Below are positions 55,206-63,481 of a stretch of DNA of 64,000 bases, one piece after another (position 1 is the first letter of the stretch; each line of letters begins with the position of its first letter). Made by a program: the position numbers and the translations under genes. A model generated the notes under the pieces. It saw nothing but the letters and a program-made list of their open reading frames with translations. It did no database searches and was not told the origin of the DNA. Origin of the DNA: an uncultured Gammaproteobacteria bacterium (GTDB lineage: Bacteria; Pseudomonadota; Gammaproteobacteria; GCA-001735895); the NCBI GenBank assembly GCA_947259485.1, contig CAMYLU010000008.1:62001-126000 (forward strand), given 5' to 3'.

Positions 55206-57260
55206 TTATTTCTGCTCCTCTAGAACGATAAGTGCATCGGCCGCGAAAACGCCTTCTCCCTGCGCACCGATCATTAATGGATTAACGTCAAGTTCGATCA
55301 GTGAACCCGAATTCGAGATCGCGAATTGCTGGATAGCAACAATGGCATCGACGGTAGCTTCAATGTCAGCAGCGGGCTTGCCACGATAGCCATCTAGCAA
55401 CGGTGCGGATTTAAGACTCGCGACGGTAGCTTCGATTTCATCGCGCCGTGCCGGGATGATAAGAGTTTTACTATCCTTCAGGATTTCAACCAGGATGCCG
55501 CCGCTGCCGATGGTCAAAACCAGGCCATACTGGGGATCACGAGTTACCCCGACAATCAATTCGGCCACGGCCGGTTTCATGGTTTCCAGGTAAAGCTGGT
55601 CGCTGAGTTTGAATAATTCGTTGGCCGATTGACTAACGTCTGCCTCGTTAACCAGGTTCAATCGTACCGCGTTATGCTCGGTTTTATGGGCGATGCCGAG
55701 CGCTTTCATTACCAGCGGATAGCCCAGGCTCGGTGCAAGCTCCAGTGCTGCTTCGTTCGAATCGACGCATTGACCTTCCGGTATCGGTACGCCCACCGCG
55801 CTTAAACGCTGCTTGGCCCTTGCTTCATCGAGGGTTATCCCGGTGCCGCAGGTCGGGGCAAGCTGTAATACCGGTTCAGGTCGTTCCTGATTCCAGGCGG
55901 CGCCTATGTCGGCGGCGATTCCGGTTGCCTGCAGCGCCTCGTCTATGCCGTAGAAACTGACGATGCCACGCCGACTGAAATTCTCTGTATATTCCTCGGG
56001 GATATTCTCCGGCATACCGACAACGAACGCGCCCTTGGCCCGGTTATGCTTGAGTGCGGCTTCGAAGGCGTCGACCGCAATGTGCCATTCCCAGTCTTCG
56101 CAGCGCGCATGATGCGGAAAATCGAGGATCAGGTAATTCATATCGAAGTCCAGGGCCGTCATCCCGCGATAGGTGGCTTCCATTACTTCCCGGTTACCCC
56201 AACTGTAGGTCTGGTAGTCGAGAGGGTTGGCAACCGTGACCAGGGGGCCCAGCGCGGCTTCGATCGGTGCTTTTTGCGAGTCTTCGAGATCGGGGAAGTA
56301 AACCTTGTGCCGTGCGGCGGTGTCGGCAATGATGCTGGCTTCACCGCCGGAGCAGCTCATCGACGATACCCGGTAGCCCTCGAGCGGGCCGTGCTGATGC
56401 AGTAGTTTCAGCGTCTCCAGGAACACCGGGATCGATTCGGCCTGGCCGAATCCGTTACGGCGTAAAAATTCGCTGGTCACCTCGTGCGAACCCACCAGCG
56501 ATGCAGTGTGCGACATTGCGGCAGCTTGCGACTGTTCGCTCTTGCCGACCTTGAACACGACGATCGGTTTGTTTAAAGCGCGCGATTTTTGCGCCAGTTT
56601 TTCCATCGCTACAATTGAATCGAAACCTTCGACGTACATGCCGAGCGCGGTAACGCGAGGATCATCGAGCAGCGACAGTGCCAGCTCTGATATGCCGACC
56701 ACCGCCTGGTTGCCAACCGTAACAACGTAGGTCAATGGCAGCCCACGCTTTTGCATCGTGAAGTTAATCGCGATGTTGGATGACTGGGCGATGATCGCAA
56801 CCCCGGTGCTGTCGGCCTTTAGACGCTTGCCGCCCTGCTGATCGGGCCACAGCAGCGCACCGTCGGCGTAATTGATAAAGCCGTAACAGTTCGGGCCGAG
56901 AATCGGCATGTCGCCCGCTGCCTCGATCAATGCGGCCTGTAACTCACACCCGGTCTTATCGGCTTCGCGAAAGCCCGAGGCATAGCAAACCGCGCCTCCG
57001 CAGCCGCGTTCCCGCAACGCCCTGACCACATCGACGCTAGCGTGACGATTAACTCCGACAAAGGCGGCATCGGGCACACCGGGCAGGTCCTCGACGCGCT
57101 TGAACGCGGGGATTCCGCGCACCTCGATTTTCTCGGGGTGTACCGGCCAGATCTCGCCCTGGTAGCCCATCAGTTGGCATTGTTCGACCACGCGGCTCGC
57201 TTGCAGGCCGCCGATCGCGGTGATCGACCCGGGTCGCAGCAGTCGTTCCAGCCCAGACAT
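55206..57260 (-). CDS. ADP-forming acyl-CoA synthetase, CaiC-equivalent candidate
   Basis: A 684-residue single-chain NDP-forming acyl-CoA ligase. A CoA-binding Rossmann domain comes first (about 1-130), then succinyl-CoA-ligase-like domains (about 140-440) with the phosphohistidine in AAMSHTASLVGSHE. A C-terminal ATP-grasp domain (about 465-680) has LGYPLVMKALGIAHKTE and GLVLTIGSGGILVEI. Unlike AMP-forming CaiC, this class makes ADP and phosphate. It overlaps the CaiA-like gene by one base and abuts the CaiD-like gene, so activation of gamma-butyrobetaine, crotonobetaine or carnitine is the most economical reading. The acyl substrate has not been shown. Confidence 0.88.
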   Translation of the reverse strand: MSGLERLLRPGSITAIGGLQASRVVEQCQLMGYQGEIWPVHPEKIEVRGIPAFKRVEDLPGVPDAAFVGVNRHASVDVVRALRERGCGGAVCYASGFREADKTGCELQAALIEAAGDMPILGPNCYGFINYADGALLWPDQQGGKRLKADSTGVAIIAQSSNIAINFTMQKRGLPLTYVVTVGNQAVVGISELALSLLDDPRVTALGMYVEGFDSIVAMEKLAQKSRALNKPIVVFKVGKSEQSQAAAMSHTASLVGSHEVTSEFLRRNGFGQAESIPVFLETLKLLHQHGPLEGYRVSSMSCSGGEASIIADTAARHKVYFPDLEDSQKAPIEAALGPLVTVANPLDYQTYSWGNREVMEATYRGMTALDFDMNYLILDFPHHARCEDWEWHIAVDAFEAALKHNRAKGAFVVGMPENIPEEYTENFSRRGIVSFYGIDEALQATGIAADIGAAWNQERPEPVLQLAPTCGTGITLDEARAKQRLSAVGVPIPEGQCVDSNEAALELAPSLGYPLVMKALGIAHKTEHNAVRLNLVNEADVSQSANELFKLSDQLYLETMKPAVAELIVGVTRDPQYGLVLTIGSGGILVEILKDSKTLIIPARRDEIEATVASLKSAPLLDGYRGKPAADIEATVDAIVAIQQFAISNSGSLIELDVNPLMIGAQGEGVFAADALIVLEEQK

Positions 57261-58420
57261 CAGCCACCCAGCGGGCGCAGCAATTCGCGCGAAATGATAT
57301 GGCGCTGGATTTCAGAGGTGCCATCCCAGATGCGTTCGACCCGCGCATCGCGCCAGAACCGTTCCAGCGGTAGTTCATCCATCAGGCCCATGCCGCCGAA
57401 GATCTGGATCGCTTCATCGGTTACGCGCGCCAGCATCTCGGTGGCGAACACCTTGGCGCTTGCAATTTCGCGATTGGCATCGAGTCCCTCGTCGAGACGC
57501 CAGGCCGCAGACAGCGTGAGCCAGTCGGCGGCGTCGATGTCGGTGATCATGTCGGCGAGTTTGAAAGACACGCCCTGGAATTTGCCGATTTGCTGACCGA
57601 ACTGTTTACGCTCGACCGCGTAGGGCAGGGCATATTCGAAGGCACGTCGAGCGCGCCCGACACTGGTTGCGGCGACGGTTAAGCGGGTCGCGTACAACCA
57701 TTCGTTCATGACTTCGAAGCCGCCGTGTAATTCACCCAGGATCTGACCTTCGGGCAAACGGCAATTATCGAAGTTCAGGATACAGTTTTTGTAACCGCGA
57801 TGACTAACCGAGTTATATCCCGGCCTGATCTCGAATCCCGGCGTGCCGCGGTCTACCAGGAAGCAGGTGATTTTCTTCTTGATGCCGCGAGGTGTTTCTT
57901 CTTCCCCGGTGGCGATAAAGACGATGACGAAGTCAGCAATATCGGCGTGACTGATAAAATGCTTGCTGCCATTCACAACCCAGTCACTGCCATCCTGCCT
58001 GGCACTGCATTTCATGCCACGAACATCGGAACCGGCTCCCGGTTCGGTCATCGCGAGCGCATCAAATTTTTCACCTTTGACCGCGGGGACCAGGTATTTT
58101 TCGCGTTGCTCTTCGGTGCAGGCCTGCAGTATGCCGGAAGGGCGCCCGAAGAATACCGCGAGTGCGTTGGAGGCGCGACCGAGTTCACGTTCGAGCAGGG
58201 TGAAGTCAAGGTGGCTTAAACCACCACCACCAAATTCCTCAGAGATATTGGCGGCGAAGTAGCCCGCCTCGATACATTTGTCCCGAATTTCGTGGCCGAT
58301 TTCGATTGGCACTTCGCCGCTGCGCTCGACTTCGGCTTCATGCGGGTAAATCTCGTTTTCGACGAAGCTTCTGACCGTATCGACGATCATTTCCTGTTCA
58401 AAACTGAGTCCGAAATGCAT
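57260..58420 (-). CDS. Acyl-CoA dehydrogenase, CaiA-like
   Basis: A 386-residue FAD acyl-CoA dehydrogenase. The signatures AMTEPGAGSDVRGMKC (about 136-151) and QIFGGMGLMDELPLERFWRD near 349 are present. The catalytic Glu is expected in the C-terminal WDGTSEIQRHI block. CaiA family members interconvert gamma-butyrobetainyl-CoA and crotonobetainyl-CoA. Electrons go to ETF, and etfBA lie 3 kb away on the other side of the regulator. Short-chain acyl-CoA substrates other than betaines remain possible. Confidence 0.87.
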   Translation of the reverse strand: MHFGLSFEQEMIVDTVRSFVENEIYPHEAEVERSGEVPIEIGHEIRDKCIEAGYFAANISEEFGGGGLSHLDFTLLERELGRASNALAVFFGRPSGILQACTEEQREKYLVPAVKGEKFDALAMTEPGAGSDVRGMKCSARQDGSDWVVNGSKHFISHADIADFVIVFIATGEEETPRGIKKKITCFLVDRGTPGFEIRPGYNSVSHRGYKNCILNFDNCRLPEGQILGELHGGFEVMNEWLYATRLTVAATSVGRARRAFEYALPYAVERKQFGQQIGKFQGVSFKLADMITDIDAADWLTLSAAWRLDEGLDANREIASAKVFATEMLARVTDEAIQIFGGMGLMDELPLERFWRDARVERIWDGTSEIQRHIISRELLRPLGG

Positions 58421-58440
58421 TATTTTCTCCTTACTTCGTC

Positions 58441-58505
58441 ATTCCCGCGCAAGCGGGAATCTTTCTAACACGCCGTGATTGCGAGATCCCCGCTTGCGCG
58501 GGGAT
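58441..58505. repeat. Pair of intergenic palindromes (ATTCCCGC / ATCCCCGC type)
   Basis: Two hairpins lie side by side. ATTCCCGC-GCAA-GCGGGAAT is at 58441-58460 and ATCCCCGC-TTGC-GCGGGGAT at 58486-58505, preceded by CGTC and followed by GACGC. The two halves also pair with each other across the 65 bases. They sit between the CaiA-like and carnitine dehydrogenase genes, inside what would otherwise be one operon. Confidence 0.8.
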
Positions 58506-58533
58506 GACGCCGTATTTAAAGATATGATTCGTG

Positions 58534-59529
58534 TTACTCATCATTAGCGGCTTCCAGCAGTTGGTGCTCGTAGCGTGCCAGTGTTTTGCCCGCACCCCAG
58601 TTGTTGCCCTTGAGCGCCTGCAGGATCGCGATCAGGTTGCTGTCGCGCACGAGCTCAAGATCGCGCGGGGTCAGGCCAGCGGCCTGCTGCTCGCACTGAT
58701 CGCCGACCTCATTGACAAACTCATCGGTCAGTTCGGGTACGTCCATGAGTTTGGTCCAGGGCCACTTCAGGCACGGACCGAACATCGCCAGCATCGCACG
58801 CATGCCGCCTTCGCCACCAGCCAGGTGGAAAGTCTGCATGGTACCCATCTGCGCCCAGCGCAGGCCGGGGCCGTAAGCGATCGCGGCGTCGATTTCCTCG
58901 GCGGTCGCGACCTTGTCGTGCAGTAGCCAAAGTGCTTCGCGCCACAAGGCTTCCTGCAGGCGATCCGACAAAAAACCCTCGATTTCGACGCGACAGTGCA
59001 GCGGATGCATGCCGATGGCGGCGAAGAAATGCTTGCCCCATTCGATATATTTCGAATTCGTTTGCTCGCCGGCTACCAGTTCAACCAGTGGTAGCAGGTA
59101 GACCGGGTTGAACGGATGGGCAACCATCAGGCGCTCGGGATGTGTCATTTCGGACTGTAGTTCGGTCGGCATGATGCCCGAGGTCGACGATGTGATGACC
59201 GCATCACTCGCCGCCGTGGTTTCGATTTCAGCGTAAACCGCGCGCTTGATGTCCGGGCGTTCAGGCACCGACTCGATGACCAGTTGCGCTCCTTTGGCCG
59301 CCTCTGCCGCGCTGGCGTGCCAGCTGATAGTACCCTTGTTCGTGGAACGAACGCTGGTCAGCTTGGCAAATGCCTGTTCAGCATTGGCGAGCACTGTATT
59401 TAGCTTGTTTTCGGCTTCGGGCGCCGGATCAAAGATGCGCACGTCGATTCCATTTTCGACCAGGCGCGCGCTCCAGCCACCACCGATAACGCCACCGCCG
59501 ATGATCGCGGCTGTGTTTACCTCAATCAT
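58534..59529 (-). CDS. lcdH: L-carnitine dehydrogenase
   Basis: This NAD-dependent enzyme oxidises L-carnitine to 3-dehydrocarnitine. The 331-residue protein starts EVNTAAIIGGGVIGGGWSAR, the Rossmann GxGxxG of 3-hydroxyacyl-CoA dehydrogenases. It has HPFNPVYLLPLVELV near 137-151 with the catalytic His, and GPGLRWAQMGTMQTFHLAGG, the segment diagnostic of carnitine dehydrogenase. Some bacteria fuse this domain to a betainyl-CoA thioesterase, but the length here leaves no room for one. A beta-keto acid cleavage gene lies 12 bases upstream in the same operon and uses the product. Confidence 0.93.
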   Translation of the reverse strand: MIEVNTAAIIGGGVIGGGWSARLVENGIDVRIFDPAPEAENKLNTVLANAEQAFAKLTSVRSTNKGTISWHASAAEAAKGAQLVIESVPERPDIKRAVYAEIETTAASDAVITSSTSGIMPTELQSEMTHPERLMVAHPFNPVYLLPLVELVAGEQTNSKYIEWGKHFFAAIGMHPLHCRVEIEGFLSDRLQEALWREALWLLHDKVATAEEIDAAIAYGPGLRWAQMGTMQTFHLAGGEGGMRAMLAMFGPCLKWPWTKLMDVPELTDEFVNEVGDQCEQQAAGLTPRDLELVRDSNLIAILQALKGNNWGAGKTLARYEHQLLEAANDE

Positions 59530-59541
59530 GTATCTACTCCC

Positions 59542-60459
59542 TTATTTTGAGACCGGCGGACGTTTTTGCAGTTGCATTTTTTCGCGCACCTCGGTCGGAG
59601 TCATCAGGGTTGCACCCATGTTGGTAACAATGGTTGCCGCCATTTCCACGAGTTGTGCGTTAGTCGCAAGCTCGCCTTTTCTGAGCCAAAGGTTGTCCTC
59701 GAGGCCGACCCGCACATTGCCTCCGGCAAGTACCGCGGCGGCGGCATAGGGCATTTCGTGGCGGCCGATCGAAAACGCCGAAAAGGTCCAGTTGTCCGGG
59801 GTGTTGTTGACCATCGACATGAAGGTGTTCAAGTCATCCGGGGCCCCCCACGGAATACCCATACACATCTGGATCATGACCGGGTCCTGGATGATGCCTT
59901 CTTCGACCAGCTGCTTGGCAAACCACAGGTGGCCGGTTTCGAAGACTTCGATTTCGGGACGCACGCCGAGATCGGTCATCATTTGACCCATTGCGCGCAG
60001 CATACCGGGGGTATTGGTCATGACGTAGTCAGCCTCGGCGAAATTCATTGTGCCGCAGTCGAGGGTGCAGATTTCAGGCAGGCATTCGGCGACATGCGCA
60101 ACACGTTCAGTAGCGCCCGCCATATCGGTTCCAGCCTCGTTCAGGGGTAGCGGATTCTCCGGGTCGCCAAACACCAGGTCACCGCCCATGCCGGCGGTGA
60201 AGTTGACCACGACATCGGTTTCAGAATCACGGATACGATCGATAACCTCACGGTAGAGTTCTACCCGACGACTGGGTTTGCCGGTTTCAGGTTCGCGCAC
60301 GTGGCAATGGACAACGGCGGCGCCGGCCTTCGCGGCATCGATCGCGCTGCTGGCGATTTGTGCGGGCGAGCGCGGCACGTGGGGAGAACGATCCTGTGAG
60401 CTGCCGGAACCGGTAACAGCACAGGTAATGAAAGGGTTCAGATTGGCGCTTAAAGGCAT
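59542..60459 (-). CDS. Beta-keto acid cleavage enzyme (dehydrocarnitine cleavage)
   Basis: A 305-residue BKACE-family TIM-barrel protein. The zinc-binding HCHVREPETGKP (about 51-62), the GGDLVFGDPENPLPLNEAGT loop, and CLPEICTLDCGTMNF near 108-122 are typical. BKACE proteins exchange a beta-keto acid with acetyl-CoA to give acetoacetate and a new acyl-CoA. Next to carnitine dehydrogenase the substrate should be dehydrocarnitine, giving betainyl-CoA and acetoacetate. It is the first gene of the minus-strand operon, divergent from the GlxA-type regulator, with 90 bases between. Confidence 0.92.
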   Translation of the reverse strand: MPLSANLNPFITCAVTGSGSSQDRSPHVPRSPAQIASSAIDAAKAGAAVVHCHVREPETGKPSRRVELYREVIDRIRDSETDVVVNFTAGMGGDLVFGDPENPLPLNEAGTDMAGATERVAHVAECLPEICTLDCGTMNFAEADYVMTNTPGMLRAMGQMMTDLGVRPEIEVFETGHLWFAKQLVEEGIIQDPVMIQMCMGIPWGAPDDLNTFMSMVNNTPDNWTFSAFSIGRHEMPYAAAAVLAGGNVRVGLEDNLWLRKGELATNAQLVEMAATIVTNMGATLMTPTEVREKMQLQKRPPVSK

Positions 60460-60515
60460 GGCACAGCTCCATTAATAGATCGCGCCATCATGTCATGGAT
60501 TGCGGGACTGTGATT

Positions 60516-60525
60516 GCATTAATGC
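60516..60525. promoter_or_regulatory. Palindrome in the carnitine operon-regulator divergent promoter
   Basis: GCATTAATGC is a perfect 10-bp palindrome, set within TTGCATTAATGCGCAA. Weaker inverted arms, ATTGCG at 60499 and CGCAAT at 60544, lie further out. It sits in the 90-base gap between the two divergent genes and may be a regulator operator; this is inferred from position. Confidence 0.4.
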
Positions 60526-60549
60526 GCAAAATATTTAACAATTTACGCA

Positions 60550-61527
60550 ATGAGTATCTTCAAACCGAGCGATCAAAAACTCCGGGTAACGCTGCTGGTA
60601 TTGCCCGATTCGTCGATGATGTCGCTGGCATCGGCGCTCGACACCATGCGTGCCGCAAACCGTATCGCAAGCAGTGATCTATTCGAATGGAAAATCATAA
60701 CCCTGAACGGAAAACCGGCGCGCCTGACCTGCGATATATCGATCGAACCCGACGCCACGCTTGATGAACATTCGCACGGGGATGTGCTGATCGTCATTGC
60801 CAGTTTCCATCAACAGCAACATGCGGGACCTGCCCATTTAAAGTTGATCAAGCGGGTGGCTCGAAATTTCTCGATGGTTGGTGGCATCGAGGCCGGCAGC
60901 TGGATCCTGGCACGCAGTGGCTTACTGGAACGTAAATCTGCAACTACTCACTGGGAAGACCTGGAGGAATTTGGCACTCGCTTTCCCGCGGTCAACTTGA
61001 AAGCGGATCGTTTCGTTATCGATGGCCCGGTATTTACCACCGGTGGTGCCTCACCAACCTTCGACTTCATGCTGTACCTGATCCGCAAGCGCTACGGTTA
61101 TCCGCTCGCGATCGAAGTTTCCAGCGCCTTCATTTATGACGGCGTGCACAGCGCTACGGATACCCAGCCACTGGTGTCACTCGGCATGCTGGAAAATAAC
61201 GAGCCTCGGGTTGCCGCGGCGATACACCTGATGGAACAGCATATCGATGACACCCTGACGATAGCCCAGGTGGCACGGCAGATCGATTTATCGGTGCGTA
61301 TGCTCGAATACCTTTTCCGGCAGACACTGAATCTTTCCCCGGCTGCTTACTATCGTCGTCTGAGGTTGCAAACCGCGCGCCGCATGGTGGTCGATACACG
61401 GCTCAAGTTGCAGGAAATCGCCATTCGCACCGGCTTTAACTCGTTGTCTTCATTTTCGCGCCTGTTTAGCCAATACTACCAGCAATCCCCCGGGGAATGT
61501 CGCCGCCTGGCGCAAACTACAATTTGA
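60550..61527 (+). CDS. GlxA/CdhR-type AraC-family regulator
   Basis: A 325-residue regulator. A class I glutamine-amidotransferase-like ligand domain comes first (about 10-180, with GGIEAGSWILARSGLL and TTGGASPTFDFMLYLI). A C-terminal AraC DNA-binding domain follows (about 220-320, with two helix-turn-helix units including IAIRTGFNSLSSFSRLFSQYY). This is the plan of GbdR and CdhR, which induce glycine betaine and carnitine genes in Pseudomonas. Divergence from the carnitine dehydrogenase operon supports a CdhR-like role. The effector, carnitine or a related betaine, is inferred. Confidence 0.9.
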   Translation: MSIFKPSDQKLRVTLLVLPDSSMMSLASALDTMRAANRIASSDLFEWKIITLNGKPARLTCDISIEPDATLDEHSHGDVLIVIASFHQQQHAGPAHLKLIKRVARNFSMVGGIEAGSWILARSGLLERKSATTHWEDLEEFGTRFPAVNLKADRFVIDGPVFTTGGASPTFDFMLYLIRKRYGYPLAIEVSSAFIYDGVHSATDTQPLVSLGMLENNEPRVAAAIHLMEQHIDDTLTIAQVARQIDLSVRMLEYLFRQTLNLSPAAYYRRLRLQTARRMVVDTRLKLQEIAIRTGFNSLSSFSRLFSQYYQQSPGECRRLAQTTI

Positions 61528-61582
61528 ATCTGTTGTCCTGCCGGGTTGACGCAAATAGATAATCTTCAGTCGCGCATAAATC

Positions 61583-61609
61583 TTACACCGGGCAATGCTG
61601 TGATAGTAT
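61583..61609 (+). promoter_or_regulatory. Candidate promoter of etfBA
   Basis: TTACAC at 61583-61588 is followed after 15 bases by TAGTAT (61604-61609) with a TGA extension, making TGATAGTAT an extended -10. The longer string GCTGTGATAGTAT closely matches that before the DUF3144 gene. A leader of about 63 bases would precede the etfB ATG. Confidence 0.4.
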
Positions 61610-61678
61610 TCGTCGCTGTAAATCGACCGTGGTCGAGGAATTCCCCTGCGATCACCAGAATGGAAAGTTGCGAGCGTA

Positions 61679-62428
61679 ATGAAAATACTGGTATGTGTGA
61701 AACGCGTGCTCGACCCCCAGGTCAAGGCACGTGTCAAGGCGGATGAATCGGGTGTCGATCTGGCGAACGCCAAGATGACCATGAATCCCTTTTGTGAAAA
61801 TGCCCTCGAAGAGGCGCTGCGTCTGCGCGAAGCCGGCGTTGGCGAGGAAATCATCGTGGCCTCGGTCGGCGGCGGTAAAACCGAGGAAACCCTGCGCCAT
61901 GGACTCGCCATGGGCGCCGATCGCGCGATCCAGGTGGTAACCGAGGAAACGCTGGAGCCGCTCGCCATCGCCAAGGTGTTGAAGCAGGTCGCCGAGCAGG
62001 AAAGCGTCGGCCTTGTGCTCGCGGGCAAACAGGCCATCGACGACGACTCCAACCAGACCGCACAAATGCTGTCGGCGCTGCTGGGCTGGTCACAGGCGAC
62101 CTATTGCTCGGAAATCAAGATCGAGGGTGATAAGGCGACCGTAACCCGTGAGGTCGATGCCGGTCTCGAGACTATCGAGGTGAAGATGCCGGCCGTTATG
62201 AGTGCCGACCTGCGCCTCAACGAACCGCGTTACGTCAAGCTGCCCGACGTTATGAAAGCCAAGCGCAAGCCGATGGATAAAATCGAGCTCGATAGCCTGG
62301 GGCTCGATACCGCCAATCGCCTTACAACCTTGAAAGTCGAAGAACCGGAAGGCCGCGCCGCCGGCGTAATTGTAAACAGCGTCAGTGAACTGGTCGAAAA
62401 ACTGCGCAACGAAGCGAAGGTGATTTAG
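61679..62428 (+). CDS. etfB: Electron transfer flavoprotein, beta subunit
   Basis: A 249-residue ETF beta subunit: [20 protein letters not shown] at the N-terminus, GADRAIQVV, the AMP-binding [20 protein letters not shown] (about 120-139), and VPA-like [19 protein letters not shown] accepts electrons from FAD acyl-CoA and amine dehydrogenases and delivers them to ETF:quinone oxidoreductase. etfA follows by 2 bases. The locus lies next to the CaiA-like gene cluster, but housekeeping fatty-acid oxidation is an equally possible user. Confidence 0.96.
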   Translation: MKILVCVKRVLDPQVKARVKADESGVDLANAKMTMNPFCENALEEALRLREAGVGEEIIVASVGGGKTEETLRHGLAMGADRAIQVVTEETLEPLAIAKVLKQVAEQESVGLVLAGKQAIDDDSNQTAQMLSALLGWSQATYCSEIKIEGDKATVTREVDAGLETIEVKMPAVMSADLRLNEPRYVKLPDVMKAKRKPMDKIELDSLGLDTANRLTTLKVEEPEGRAAGVIVNSVSELVEKLRNEAKVI

Positions 62429-62430
62429 TC

Positions 62431-63360
62431 ATGGCAAATCTTGTAATCGTCGAACACGACAATAACGAAGTCGCCGCGGCAACCCTGCATGCGGTGACTG
62501 CTGCGCAACAGATTGGTGGTGACATCGACCTGCTGGTCGCAGGTGAAAACTGTGGCGCGGTCGCCGAAGCCGCCGCCAAAATTGCTGGCGTCAGTTCTGT
62601 AAAAGTTGCCGATGATGCGAAGTTCGGTCATCACCTCGCGGAAAACCTGGCGACGTTGATCGTCGAAGTTGCCGCGGGTTACAGTCACGTGCTGGCCTCG
62701 GCCACTACGTTCGGCAAGAACGTCATGCCCCATGCATCGGCACTGCTCGACAAGGCGCAGATTTCCGAAATCGTCGAAGTCAAATCACCCGACACCTTCG
62801 TGCGCCCGATCTACGCAGGTAACGCGCTGGCCACGGTGCAGTCTTCGGATTCGATCAAGATGATCACCGTGCGTACCATCAAGTTCGAAGCCGCGGCAGC
62901 CGAGGGTGGTTCCGCGAGTGTCGAAGCAATCAGTGGGGGTACCGATACTGGTCTGTCGAGGTGGGTGTCACAGGCAGTTTCCAACAACGACCAGGTCGAC
63001 CTGACCTCGGCCAAGATCGTCGTTTCCGGCGGTCGCGGCATGCAGTCCGGCGACAACTTCAGCATGCTGCACTCGGTAGCCGAAAAGCTCGGCGCCGCGG
63101 TCGGTGCCTCGCGCGCCGCAGTGGACTCCGGCTTTGTGCCCAACGAACTCCAGGTTGGTCAGACCGGCAAGGTCATCGCGCCGGATCTGTACATCGCGGT
63201 CGGTATCTCCGGTGCGATCCAGCACCTCGCGGGGATGAAGGAAAGCAAGGTTATTGTCGCCATCAACAACGACAGCGAAGCACCGATCTTCCAGGTGGCC
63301 GATTACGGTCTCGTCGCGGACCTGTTCGAAGCGGTACCCGAACTCGACGCCGCATTGTAA
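62431..63360 (+). CDS. etfA: Electron transfer flavoprotein, alpha subunit
   Basis: A 309-residue ETF alpha subunit. It starts [20 protein letters not shown]. The FAD-binding C-terminal domain has [20 protein letters not shown] (about 191-210), [20 protein letters not shown], the [20 protein letters not shown] block, and [17 protein letters not shown]. It partners EtfB and holds the redox-active FAD. A clear terminator lies 50 bases after the stop. Confidence 0.96.
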   Translation: MANLVIVEHDNNEVAAATLHAVTAAQQIGGDIDLLVAGENCGAVAEAAAKIAGVSSVKVADDAKFGHHLAENLATLIVEVAAGYSHVLASATTFGKNVMPHASALLDKAQISEIVEVKSPDTFVRPIYAGNALATVQSSDSIKMITVRTIKFEAAAAEGGSASVEAISGGTDTGLSRWVSQAVSNNDQVDLTSAKIVVSGGRGMQSGDNFSMLHSVAEKLGAAVGASRAAVDSGFVPNELQVGQTGKVIAPDLYIAVGISGAIQHLAGMKESKVIVAINNDSEAPIFQVADYGLVADLFEAVPELDAAL

Positions 63361-63374
63361 ATGGCTTATGTCAT

Positions 63375-63390
63375 GCCCGCGAAAGCGGGC
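63375..63390. repeat. Short palindrome (GCCCGC-GAAA-GCGGGC)
   Basis: A perfect 6-bp stem with a GAAA tetraloop, preceded by GTCAT and followed by TTCTGG, so it is a short relative of the GTCAT...CCAG palindrome family. It lies between etfA and its terminator. Confidence 0.65.
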
Positions 63391-63409
63391 TTCTGGTAGA
63401 AACAAAAAA

Positions 63410-63440
63410 CCCGCCGGATTGATTCCGGCGGGTTTTTTTT
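63410..63440. terminator. Rho-independent terminator after etfBA
   Basis: A perfect 9-bp stem CCCGCCGGA and TCCGGCGGG with loop TTGAT is followed by eight T (63433-63440). The upstream side carries an A-run (63401-63409), so it can also terminate transcription of the convergent solute-binding protein gene. Confidence 0.93.
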
Positions 63441-63481
63441 ACGCTTTGCAGCGGAATTGGTGCCAGTGAGCCCGATTTTGC

